Source of the DNA: Chersky-840 sp035532735
GTDB lineage: Bacteria > Actinomycetota > Acidimicrobiia > Acidimicrobiales > UBA8190
DNA length: 34,968 bases
Direction: 5' to 3'
NCBI GenBank assembly: GCA_035532735.1
Contig: DATKQM010000056.1
Span: forward strand, 1-34,968
Shown piece by piece: positions 8,517-16,206 of the stretch; position 1 is the stretch's first letter, and each line of letters begins with the position of its first letter. The notes under the pieces were generated by a model. The model was not told the origin of the DNA. It made no database searches and worked only from the letters and a program-made list of their open reading frames with translations. The translations under genes were made by a program, and so were the position numbers.

Positions 8517-10469
8517 TCAGATGTCGAGGAAGCGCACGTCTTTGGCGTTGGTCTGGATGAAGTGGCGACGTTGTTCGACGTCGTCACCCATGAGGACCGA
8601 GCAGACGTTGTCGGCCATGGCGGCCTGCTCGACGTTGATCTGGAGCAGCGACCGCCGCCCCGCGTCCATGGTCGTGTCGCGCAGCTCCCCGAAGTCCATC
8701 TCACCCAGGCCCTTCAGGCGCTGGAAGTCCTGCTTGTGGTCGGGATGCTCGGCCAGGAAGGCGGTCCTGGCCACGTCGTCTTTGAGATAGATCTTCTCCT
8801 TGCCGATGAGGGTCGAGTACAGCGGCGGCTGGGCCACGTACACGAACCCGCCCTCGACGAGGGGCTTCATCTGCCGGAAGAAGAAGGTGAGCAGCAAGGT
8901 GCGGATGTGCGATCCGTCCACATCGGCGTCGGCCAGGATGATCACCTTGTGGTAGCGGATCTTCTCGAGGTCGAACTCGTCGGCCAGGCCCGCCCCGATG
9001 GCCGAGATGAGCGCCTGGATCTCGGCGTTCTTGAGCATCTTGTCGATGCGGGCCCGCTCGACGTTCAAGATCTTGCCTCGAATGGGCAAGATGGCCTGGA
9101 GGCGGGGATTGCGGGCGTCCTTGGCCGAGCCACCCGCCGAGTTGCCCTCGACGATGAACAGCTCGCTCTCGCGGGGGTCACGCGACGAGCAGTCGACGAG
9201 CTTGCCGGGCAGCCCCGCGCCACCGAGGGCGGACTTGCGCCGGGTCAGGTCGCGCGCCGCGCGTGCCGCCACCCGGGCCCGGGCCGCCGTGGTCGACTTG
9301 GCCACGATCTGGTTGGACTCGCGGGGGTTCTCCTCGAGCCAGTCCACGAGCTTCTCGTTGGTGGCCCGCTCCACCAGTGACCGGATGGAGACGTTGCCCA
9401 ATTTGCCCTTGGTCTGACCCTCGAACTGGGGGTCGCGCAGCCGGACCGAGATGATGGCGGTCAGGCCCTCGCGGATGTCCTCACCGAGGAAGTTCTCTTC
9501 CTTCTCCTTCAAGGTGCCCTTGGCCCGCGCGTAGCGGTTGACGGCGTTGGTGAGGGCCTTTTTGAAGCCCTCCTCGTGCATGCCGCCCTCGATGGTGGAG
9601 ATCCCGTTGGCGAAGGAGTGGATCGACTCGTGGAACCCAGTGTTCCACTGGAGGGCGATCTCCACCTCCTGGTCGTCCTCGGACTGGCTGTAGGAGCACA
9701 CCTTGCGGAAGAGCGCTTCCTTGGAGGAGTTGAGGTGCTTCACGTAGTCGACGATGCCGCCGTTGTACTTGTAGGTGACTGGCGGCTTGTCATCGGAGCG
9801 CTCGTCGGCGAAACGGATCTCGAGGCCCTTGTTCAAGAAGGCCATCATCTGGAGACGTTCGAGGATCGTCTGGGCGCGGAACTCGGTGTCCTCGAAGATC
9901 GACCCGTCGGGCCAGAACGTCACGGTGGTGCCGGTGCGGTCGCGCGGAGCGGGGCCCGAGGCCTTGAGCTTCTTCTTGACCTCGCCGCCGTCGGCGAACT
10001 CGGCCACGTAGCGCTTGCCGTCGCGGTCGATCTCGAGGACGAGCTTGGTCGACAGCGCGTTCACGACCGAGACACCCACGCCGTGGAGACCACCTGAGAC
10101 CTTGTAGCCCGACCCGCCGAATTTCCCGCCCGCGTGCAAGGTGGTGAGCACCAGCTCGGCCGCGGAGATGTCGGGGTACTGCGGACTGGGCTCGACGGGA
10201 ATGCCGGCGCCGTTGTCCCGCACCCGGCAGCCGCCGTCGGCCAGCAGCGTGACGTCGATCAGGGTGGCGCGGCCGGCCATGGCCTCGTCGATGGCGTTGT
10301 CGACGACCTCCCAGACGAGGTGGTGCAGACCCGTGGGCCCGGTCGACCCGATGTACATGCCGGGGCGTTTCCGGACCGGATCGAGCCCTTCGAGGACGGT
10401 GATGTCGCTGGCGTCGTACGAACTCGCGGAGGCGTTAGTCACGACCCCCACCTCTGTCTTCAGCGCCAC
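8517..10469 (-). CDS. gyrB: DNA gyrase subunit B
   Basis: 650 residues; GTG start at 10467-10469 with AAAGGG upstream. The GHKL ATPase part shows WEVVDNAIDEAMAG (E54, N58), DNGAGIP at 85-91 and GGLHGVGVSVVNALS at about 127-140. The TOPRIM part shows EGNSAGGSAK at 441-450 and DADVDGSH at 514-521, the acidic metal-binding residues. The usual motif is EGDSAGGSAK. Asn443 replaces the Asp equivalent to E. coli D426, a quinolone-resistance position. The length lacks the large insert of proteobacterial GyrB, as in other actinobacteria. It works with GyrA encoded just downstream. Confidence 0.98.
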   Translation of the reverse strand: MALKTEVGVVTNASASSYDASDITVLEGLDPVRKRPGMYIGSTGPTGLHHLVWEVVDNAIDEAMAGRATLIDVTLLADGGCRVRDNGAGIPVEPSPQYPDISAAELVLTTLHAGGKFGGSGYKVSGGLHGVGVSVVNALSTKLVLEIDRDGKRYVAEFADGGEVKKKLKASGPAPRDRTGTTVTFWPDGSIFEDTEFRAQTILERLQMMAFLNKGLEIRFADERSDDKPPVTYKYNGGIVDYVKHLNSSKEALFRKVCSYSQSEDDQEVEIALQWNTGFHESIHSFANGISTIEGGMHEEGFKKALTNAVNRYARAKGTLKEKEENFLGEDIREGLTAIISVRLRDPQFEGQTKGKLGNVSIRSLVERATNEKLVDWLEENPRESNQIVAKSTTAARARVAARAARDLTRRKSALGGAGLPGKLVDCSSRDPRESELFIVEGNSAGGSAKDARNPRLQAILPIRGKILNVERARIDKMLKNAEIQALISAIGAGLADEFDLEKIRYHKVIILADADVDGSHIRTLLLTFFFRQMKPLVEGGFVYVAQPPLYSTLIGKEKIYLKDDVARTAFLAEHPDHKQDFQRLKGLGEMDFGELRDTTMDAGRRSLLQINVEQAAMADNVCSVLMGDDVEQRRHFIQTNAKDVRFLDI

Positions 10470-10661
10470 GCACGCGCCCTTTCTTGTCCTTTTGCGATCG
10501 GGGGACGCACGTCCCGAGACAGTCCCGAGGGGGCCTGTTTGTGTGCGTTACCGACGCATCACAGCCTACCAGGAAGGGGTCACGCGACGAGCCAAATCGG
10601 GGCTTCGGGCGACGGCCGCACCAGCGCTGTGAGCAGGGTGTTCGACGAGCGGTCGCGACCC

Positions 10662-10994
10662 TTACCGACGCACGCGGACGTCGAGGCGTTCGAGGGCGTT
10701 CGAGGCACCGCAGACGTCGCGCAGACGACCCAGGATGTCGGGCGCGAGATGTCGCATCTGCGTGGCCCAGGCCGGATGGTCCGCGCTCACGATGAGGGTC
10801 GTCCCGTCCACCCGGACGGGACGGACGTGCGCGGCGACCGACGCCCCCACGATCTCGTCCCAACGACCGAAGACCACTCCCACGACATCGGCTCGGCCCG
10901 CGCCCAGGTTGCTGGCGACCTCGCCCAGGGCGTCGCCGATCCGGACCATCCCGGCGCGCGACCGGCCCCGACCGTCGCGTCGAGGGGTCGTCAC
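10662..10994 (-). CDS. dciA: DciA family protein (DUF721), helicase-loading factor
   Basis: 110 residues of the DUF721/DciA family: VFGRWDEIVGASVAAHVRPV and TLIVSADHPAWATQMRHLAP are the conserved core, folding like a KH-type domain. DciA is the ancestral factor that helps load the replicative helicase DnaB in bacteria lacking DnaC/DnaI. The GTG start at 10992-10994 overlaps the recF stop (GTGA), so it is translationally coupled to recF. The same position between recF and gyrB is seen in mycobacteria. About 190 bp without a gene separates it from gyrB; that gap probably holds the gyrB promoter. Confidence 0.88.
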   Translation of the reverse strand: MTTPRRDGRGRSRAGMVRIGDALGEVASNLGAGRADVVGVVFGRWDEIVGASVAAHVRPVRVDGTTLIVSADHPAWATQMRHLAPDILGRLRDVCGASNALERLDVRVRR

Positions 10995-12172
10995 GAGCCG
11001 CCTCCCACACCCGGCGCAGCGCTCACATCGGCCGCATCTGGAACATCCGGTGCAGACACCTTGGGTGTCGGGGCATCCAGGTCTCGCGTCCCCTGGGTCC
11101 CGGTGAGCCGGCCGGCGTCGACGGTCACGACTCGGCCCGCGTGGACGACCGAGGGCGGGTCGACGGCGGTGGTGAGAAGGACCTGGCCCGGAGGGAGCAG
11201 TTCCACCAGGGCCGCGGCCCGGAAGGCGTCGAGCTCGGAGAAGACGTCGTCCAAGAGGAGCACCGGCGACTCAGGCAGGTCGCCGCGGCGCAATTCGTGC
11301 GAGGCCAGACGGAGAGCCAGGGCCACACACCGTTGTTCGCCCTGTGACGCGTGGGTGCGGGTGGGCCGTGGCCCGATGGCGAGCTCGAGATCGTCGCGGT
11401 GGGGTCCCACCGAGGTGACCTGGCGCCGGACGTCATCGGCACGGGCCGCGCCCAGGGCGGTCACCAGGTCGCCGGACCACGACCGGCGGTAGTCGAGGGT
11501 CACGGGCTCGGCCACGCCCGCCAGGCGCTCGTAGGCGCGGTTGGCGGGCTCGGTGAGCTCGACCGCCAGTGCTTCACGCTCGACCGCCAGTTCGGTCCCC
11601 GACGCACCCAGGCGCTCGTCCCAGACGTCCAGGGTGGCCGCGATGGCGCTGTCGGTTCGTCCCCCCGCCTGGCGGAGCACAGCGGCGCGCTGGCGGAGGA
11701 TGCGGTCGACGTCGGTGACGAGCGCGTCGAGGCGGGCGTGGCGGGCGGCGAGGACGTCATTGAGGTACTCGCGCCGGCCCGCCGGCCCGCCTTGGACGAG
11801 GTCGAGGTCGTTGGGGGCGAAAACCGTCACGTTGAGGGCGTCGGCGAGCTCCGAACGACGACGGACCGGTTGGCGGTTGACCTGGGTGCGCGCCGTCCCC
11901 GACAACGGGATCTCGGACTCGACGAGGACGGGCCGGCCCGCCACCACGGTCTCGGCGCGCACCACGGCGCGGTCGGTCCCGGTGCGGACGAGGACGTCGC
12001 GGGCCGCGCCGCGGATCGAGCGCTGGGTTGCGAGCCACCCCACCGCCTCGAGGATCGACGTCTTGCCCGAGCCGTTGGGGCCGCGCAGCACGGTCAGGCC
12101 CTCGGGGTCGGGTCGCAATTCGGCTTCTGTGAAACAACGGAAGTCCGAGAGCCACAACGTGGAGATGGCCAC
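10991..12172 (-). CDS. recF: DNA replication and repair protein RecF
   Basis: 393 residues of the SMC-like RecF ATPase, which helps load RecA at gaps together with RecO and RecR. Walker A is GPNGSGKT at 31-38, the ABC signature region is SQGEQRCVALALRLA, and Walker B follows as VLLLDDVFSELD. The N-terminus MAISTLWLSDFRCF matches the family start. It is 41 bp downstream of dnaN and overlaps dciA by 4 bp, so dnaN-recF-dciA form one unit. The last 40 residues are Ala/Pro rich and not part of the fold. Confidence 0.96.
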   Translation of the reverse strand: MAISTLWLSDFRCFTEAELRPDPEGLTVLRGPNGSGKTSILEAVGWLATQRSIRGAARDVLVRTGTDRAVVRAETVVAGRPVLVESEIPLSGTARTQVNRQPVRRRSELADALNVTVFAPNDLDLVQGGPAGRREYLNDVLAARHARLDALVTDVDRILRQRAAVLRQAGGRTDSAIAATLDVWDERLGASGTELAVEREALAVELTEPANRAYERLAGVAEPVTLDYRRSWSGDLVTALGAARADDVRRQVTSVGPHRDDLELAIGPRPTRTHASQGEQRCVALALRLASHELRRGDLPESPVLLLDDVFSELDAFRAAALVELLPPGQVLLTTAVDPPSVVHAGRVVTVDAGRLTGTQGTRDLDAPTPKVSAPDVPDAADVSAAPGVGGGS

Positions 12173-12213
12173 GGTGACAGAGTGGGTGTCGGTTGTGACC
12201 GGGGTCCGGGACG

Positions 12214-13335
12214 CTACGACACCCTGACGGGCATGAGGAGGTACCGGTAGTCGTCGTGGTCCGGTGCCCGTACCGTGGCAGGTTTGGTGGCGTCCACGGT
12301 CTCCAGGACCACCTCGTCGCCGAGGACGGCTTCCACGCCGTCGATGAGATACGAAGGGTTGAAGGCCACGGTCAGCTCCTCGCCCTCGTACTCAGCGTCG
12401 ACGTCCTCACTTGCGTGGCCGACCTCTTGGGACACGACGGTGAGCTCCACCGAGCCCGGTCGCATCGACAGGCGGACCGGGGTGGTGTTGTCGCGTACCA
12501 GGAGCCGGACCCGACGGAGGGCGTCGAGCAGGGCCTCGCGGCCCACCCGCAACAGGTTCGGGTAACCCGGCGGAATGAGTTGGCGGTAGTCGGGGAAGCG
12601 CCCGTCCAGGAGCCGGGTGGTGAGGCGGACACCGCCCACGGTGAAGGTGGCGTCGAGCTCACTCACCGAGAACCCGACGGTGGCGCCGGTGTCCTCCTTC
12701 GAGCCCGCCCCGGGCATGAGGCGCTGGAGCTCGGTCAAGGCCCGGGCCGGGACGAGGATCTGCTCGGCCCCCTCGGCCAGGGGTCCTTCACCAGCCAGGT
12801 CGCGCATGGCCAGGCGGTAAGAGTCGGTCGCCACCAGTCGGGTCCCGCCCGCCTCGGGGGCAACGAGGACCCCGGTGAGCAGGGGACGGGCATCGTCGTT
12901 GGAGGCGGCCCGGACCACCTGACGGAGGGCCTCGGCCAGCGCGGGGGCCGGAATCGTCACCTGGTCCGGGCGGGGATCGGCCAGGACCGGAAAATCCTCG
13001 ACGGGGTAGGTACGGACCACGAAACGCGACCGGGCCGCGGAGATCTCGACCTCGTCGTCACCGCCCTCGAAGGTCACCGCGCCGGGCTCGAGGGACCGGA
13101 CGATGTCGGCCACGAGTCGGGCCGGGGCCACCAACGACCCGTCGTCGAGGCCGATGGCCTCCACTTCGACGCGGACGGTCAGATCGAGGTCGGTGCCCAC
13201 CACGGTCAGCCGGTTCCCGACCACCTCGATCCGGACACCGTTGAGCGCGGGTGTGGTCGAGGCGCGCGACGTCACGGCCCGACTGGCGGTGGCGAGGGCC
13301 TCGACGAGGGTGTCTCGCTCACAGCGGTACTTCAC
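12214..13335 (-). CDS. dnaN: DNA polymerase III sliding clamp, beta subunit
   Basis: 373 residues, the normal length for a three-domain beta clamp. The start is GTG at 13333-13335 (protein MKYRCERDTLVEAL) with AAAGGA upstream. The end YRYLLMPVRVS is the family C-terminus that forms part of the partner-binding cleft. The dimer encircles DNA and tethers Pol III, ligase and repair polymerases. It is separated from dnaA by a 218-bp gap with origin features and is followed closely by recF. Confidence 0.97.
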   Translation of the reverse strand: MKYRCERDTLVEALATASRAVTSRASTTPALNGVRIEVVGNRLTVVGTDLDLTVRVEVEAIGLDDGSLVAPARLVADIVRSLEPGAVTFEGGDDEVEISAARSRFVVRTYPVEDFPVLADPRPDQVTIPAPALAEALRQVVRAASNDDARPLLTGVLVAPEAGGTRLVATDSYRLAMRDLAGEGPLAEGAEQILVPARALTELQRLMPGAGSKEDTGATVGFSVSELDATFTVGGVRLTTRLLDGRFPDYRQLIPPGYPNLLRVGREALLDALRRVRLLVRDNTTPVRLSMRPGSVELTVVSQEVGHASEDVDAEYEGEELTVAFNPSYLIDGVEAVLGDEVVLETVDATKPATVRAPDHDDYRYLLMPVRVS

Positions 13336-13553
13336 ACAGGGTCCTTTCTTACAAGGAATTTAAATTCTGACAGTGACGGTAATAGGGCCTGTGGATTGTG
13401 GATGACATACCGTCGGCCGAGGTCAGCCCCATCATGGTCGTCCACCGGGCTCAGGTGTTGTCCACCGCGACCGGCTCGACGAGGACGAGGGTCACGATGC
13501 TGTCCACCGGGCGAGGTGTCGCGTCCACAACGCGGGCCCGGTTCCCCACAGCG
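13336..13553. other. Probable oriC, dnaN-dnaA intergenic part with phased DnaA-box-like 9-mers
   Basis: Five 9-mers related to TTGTCCACA lie in one orientation: TCGTCCACC 13438-13446, TTGTCCACC 13458-13466, CTGTCCACC 13500-13508, GCGTCCACA 13521-13529 and TTCCCCACA 13542-13550. Opposite-orientation copies are TGTGGATTG 13390-13398 and TGTGGATGA 13397-13405. Spacings are 20, 42, 21 and 21 bp. An AT-rich patch with the palindrome GAATTTAAATTC (13356-13367) lies at the dnaN end and may be the unwinding element and/or the dnaN promoter. Actinobacterial origins lie in this gap. Gene direction switches at dnaA, which supports the call. Confidence 0.75.
13356..13367. promoter_or_regulatory. 12-bp AT-rich palindrome GAATTTAAATTC next to dnaN
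   Basis: A perfect palindrome in the only AT-rich patch of the origin gap, 21 bp before the dnaN start. It could be part of the DNA-unwinding element, or a -10 region for dnaN (TTTAAAT on the minus strand). Confidence 0.4.
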
Positions 13554-14966
13554 TCATGCACCACTCCGGATCCGGACGATGAGGTCGTTCACCTGGTCGA
13601 AGATCTGGTGACGCTCTTTCATGAGTGACTGGATCTTCACCACGGCATGCATGACGGTGGTGTGGTCACGACCGCCGAATTCCTTGGCGATGGCCGGGTA
13701 GGAGTAGTCAGTGAGGTCGCGGAAGAGGTACATGCCGATCTGACGGGCGATGACGAGGGGTCGACGCCGGCTGGGCCCGCAGAGGTCCTCGATGCTGAAG
13801 CCGAAGGTCTCCGCGGTGATCTCGAGGATCTGGGCCGGGGTGATAACGCGGGGATGGCCGGCGTTGACGATGTCGGAGAGGACATGTTCGGCCAGCTCCC
13901 GGGTGAGTTGCTTGTTGTTGAGGCTGCCGAAGGCGGTCACCCTGATGAGGGCCCCCTCGAGCTCTCTGATGTTGTCGGTGACGTTCGAGGCGATGAACTC
14001 GAGGACCTCGTGGGGGACATGCGAGGGCTCGCCCTCGAGCTTCTTCTGCAAGATGGCCAGGCGGGTCTCGAGCTCGGGGGGTTGGACGTCGGTGATGAGG
14101 CCCGACAGGAACCGGCTGCGGAGGCGGTCCTCCAAGGTGGCGATGTTCTTCGGGGGCCGGTCCGAGGTGAGGACGACCTGGCGAGAGGCACCGTAGAGGT
14201 GATTGAAGGTGTGGAAGAACTCCTCTTGGAGTGCTTCTTTGTTCTCCATGAACTGGACGTCGTCGATGAGCAGGACGTCGCACTCGCGGTAGCGGCGTTT
14301 GAAGGCGGTGGTGGTGTTGGAGCGGATGGCGTCGACGAACTCGTTGAGGAAGGTCTCGGTGGAGACGTAGCGGACCCGTCGGCCGGCGAAGTTTTCCCGG
14401 ACGTAGTTCCCGATGGCGTGGAGGAGATGGGTCTTGCCGAGCCCGGCGTCACCGTGGATGAAGAGGGGGTTGTAGGACTTGGCCGGCATCTCCGCCACCG
14501 CCAGGGCCGCGGCGTGGGCGAAGCGGTTCGAGGAGCCGATCACGAAGCGGTCGAAGGTGTAGCGGGAGTCGAGACTCCCGACATCCGCGTCCGATGAGGT
14601 CCGGCGGTTCGAGGTCCGCCCCAGCCGGTTGTCGGTCTGGTCCTGGGAGTTCGAGGAATTGGGAGTGGTGTGGTCTTCGTCGAGGAGCGAGGTAAGGGCC
14701 AGGGGGTCGGCGACGGCCATAGGGCCGACATCCAACCGGACTTTGACCTGCTGTGAGGCCACTTCTGTGGCCGCGGCGGCGATCAATCCCAGGAACCGGT
14801 TCTCGACCCGCTCGCGCACCAACGAGCTGGGTGCGCTCAGGACCAGGAGATCGCCGTCATAGGCCTCGGGGCTCAGCCCCTGGAGCCAGGTCCGCCACGT
14901 TGCGTCGGACACTTGCTCGCGCAGGGTGTCTCCACAGCGCTTCCACAAGTCGTTCTTGTCATTCAC
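13554..14966 (-). CDS. dnaA: Chromosomal replication initiator protein DnaA
   Basis: 470 residues from GTG at 14964-14966, chosen because GGAGG lies 5 nt before it; ATG at 14979-14981 (five residues longer) is the alternative. Domain I starts NDLWKRCGDTLREQVSD. Domain II is a short Ser/Thr/Asp-rich linker. Domain III is AAA+ with Walker A GDAGLGKTH at about 172-180 and Walker B VLLIDDVQF near 231-239. Domain IV ends with the DnaA signature GGRDHTTVMHAV, which reads DnaA boxes. It opens oriC and loads the helicase with DciA. Box-like sequences flank both ends of the gene, so autoregulation is likely. The open frame upstream to 15314 has no family similarity. Confidence 0.97.
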   Translation of the reverse strand: MNDKNDLWKRCGDTLREQVSDATWRTWLQGLSPEAYDGDLLVLSAPSSLVRERVENRFLGLIAAAATEVASQQVKVRLDVGPMAVADPLALTSLLDEDHTTPNSSNSQDQTDNRLGRTSNRRTSSDADVGSLDSRYTFDRFVIGSSNRFAHAAALAVAEMPAKSYNPLFIHGDAGLGKTHLLHAIGNYVRENFAGRRVRYVSTETFLNEFVDAIRSNTTTAFKRRYRECDVLLIDDVQFMENKEALQEEFFHTFNHLYGASRQVVLTSDRPPKNIATLEDRLRSRFLSGLITDVQPPELETRLAILQKKLEGEPSHVPHEVLEFIASNVTDNIRELEGALIRVTAFGSLNNKQLTRELAEHVLSDIVNAGHPRVITPAQILEITAETFGFSIEDLCGPSRRRPLVIARQIGMYLFRDLTDYSYPAIAKEFGGRDHTTVMHAVVKIQSLMKERHQIFDQVNDLIVRIRSGA

Positions 14967-14981
14967 CAGGGCCTCCACCAT

Positions 14982-15060
14982 CCCGCCGCCAAAATTGTCC
15001 ACAAGCAGATCCACAAGTGTGGATTGTCCGGGAAGTTTGTCCGCCGTCCACCCACAGCCT
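14982..15060. other. DnaA-box cluster upstream of dnaA (second origin / dnaA regulatory region)
   Basis: TTGTCCACA at 14995-15003 is a perfect actinobacterial DnaA box. Nearby are AGATCCACA (15007-15015) facing TGTGGATTG (15018-15026), an inverted pair, then TTGTCCGCC (15037-15045) and CCGTCCACC (15044-15052). The cluster lies directly ahead of dnaA, so it could act in origin function or dnaA repression. The rest of the 463-base stretch to rpmH (15061-15444) must hold the dnaA and rpmH promoters, but I see no convincing -35/-10 pair there. Confidence 0.65.
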
Positions 15061-15444
15061 GTTGTCTTGGTGGCCCCGGGGAAGGAGGACCCTGTTGTCG
15101 TGTGCTGCTGTGTCCGGCACGTCCAATGACGGACCGGTAGCGACGAACGGTACACCGGTGGGTGCGGTGCTGCTAGTGCCGATCTCCCTTGTGGAGGACG
15201 ACAAAGATACCCTGGTGGAAGCACATTCCGGGCCCGGCGACCTGGGCTGTTGTCGGCCGGAGCGACCTGAAAACTCTGCGTGAAATTGCGCATCGTCTTC
15301 GTGGGCCGGGCCACGTCCTGCCTGGTGGGCGCGCGGGGACGCGCCTAGCATGGGAGGTCAGGCACTCGGGGCGGGCACCTGTTCGCACGGCGCCCCGGCA
15401 GACGAGCCGCGCCACATCCGGCCTCGAGGAAAAAGGACAAGGGA

Positions 15445-15579
15445 GTGAAGAGGACTTACCAGCCCAACACCAGGAAACGGGCCAAGAACCACGGGTTTCG
15501 ACACCGGATGTCCACCCGTGCCGGGAGGGCGATCCTCAAGGCACGCCGGGTCAAAGGTCGCCACCGCCTCTCCGCGTGA
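15445..15579 (+). CDS. rpmH: 50S ribosomal protein L34
   Basis: 44 residues beginning MKRTYQPNTRKRAKNHGFRH and ending RVKGRHRLSA, an almost exact L34 pattern. It starts with GTG at 15445, preceded by AAAAGGACAAGGGA. L34 is a small basic protein of the large subunit. It is the first gene of the rightward block and heads rpmH-rnpA-yidD-yidC-jag, an order conserved across bacteria. Confidence 0.97.
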   Translation: MKRTYQPNTRKRAKNHGFRHRMSTRAGRAILKARRVKGRHRLSA

Positions 15580-15595
15580 GAGCGGCAGGGCCCCC

Positions 15596-15931
15596 GTGGG
15601 CTGGCGTATCCGGGACCGGGCGACGTTCGAGGCGCTGCGGCGACACGGACAACGGAGCCGACGGGGCCAGATCACAGTGACCTTCGTGGCCACCGATGAC
15701 GACAGCGTGCCCCGGGTGGCGTACGCGGTGGGGAAACGGGTGGGCGGTGCGGTCGTCCGGAACCAACTGCGCCGACGTCTGCGGGCCGCGGTGGCCGAGG
15801 CGTCACCGCCGTTCGCCCCGGGCGCATACCTGGTGGTGGCGGGTCGCGAGGCGGCCGGCCTCCCCTACGAGGACTTGAAGGCACAAGTGACAGCAGCGAT
15901 GACATCGGCTTCTCAGGCCCGGCGCCCATGA
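15596..15931 (+). CDS. rnpA: Ribonuclease P protein component
   Basis: 111 residues. The start is taken as GTG at 15596 (protein begins with the family-like WRIRDRATFEALRRHGQRSR), with GGCAGGG just upstream; a longer frame from 15518 overlaps rpmH and is unlikely. The RNR-type motif VVRNQLRRRLRAAV is the RNA-binding signature. The protein assists the RNase P RNA in cutting 5' leaders from pre-tRNA. Its stop overlaps the ATG of yidD by 4 bp. Confidence 0.93.
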   Translation: MGWRIRDRATFEALRRHGQRSRRGQITVTFVATDDDSVPRVAYAVGKRVGGAVVRNQLRRRLRAAVAEASPPFAPGAYLVVAGREAAGLPYEDLKAQVTAAMTSASQARRP

Positions 15932-16191
15932 GCGCGCCCACGCCCACGACCATGTCTGGCCCGGTCGCGTCTCACCGCCCGATCCGTGCCGTGCTCATCC
16001 GGCTTATCGGTCTCTACCAGGGACTTCGTGCCGGCCGACCCTCGCCGTGCCGGTACTGGCCCACCTGCTCGGACTACGCCTTGGGCGCCATCGAGCGCCA
16101 CGGCGCCGGTCGGGGAACCTTTCTGGCGGTGCGCCGGGTCCTGCGGTGTCACCCCTTCGGGGGCCATGGCGTCGACCCGGTGCCGGACTGA
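15928..16191 (+). CDS. yidD: Membrane protein insertion efficiency factor YidD
   Basis: 87 residues of the YidD family (DUF37). The core IGLYQGLRAGRPSPCRYWPT then CSDYALGAIERHG and RVLRCHPFGGHGVDPVP is diagnostic, with the three conserved cysteines (CRYWPTC and RCHPF). It has an amphipathic helix that sits on the inner face of the membrane and supports YidC-dependent insertion. ATG at 15928 overlaps the rnpA stop (ATGA). It has an extra Ala/Pro/Thr-rich stretch of about 17 residues before the core. Confidence 0.95.
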   Translation: MSAPTPTTMSGPVASHRPIRAVLIRLIGLYQGLRAGRPSPCRYWPTCSDYALGAIERHGAGRGTFLAVRRVLRCHPFGGHGVDPVPD

Positions 16192-16206
16192 GAAGCGGGT
16201 GAAACC

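Noticed and set aside
10549..10672. Repeated TTACCGACGCA at 10549 and 10662 between gyrB and dciA
   Set aside because: Only 11 bp and one copy is the dciA stop region; likely chance.
14982..15314. N-terminal extension of dnaA
   Set aside because: The residues upstream of the chosen start have no DnaA similarity, and the stretch contains DnaA boxes, so it is regulatory DNA.
15327..15352. rpmH promoter with -10 TAGCAT and a small hairpin before it
   Set aside because: No acceptable -35 at 16-18 bp; too weak to list as a feature.
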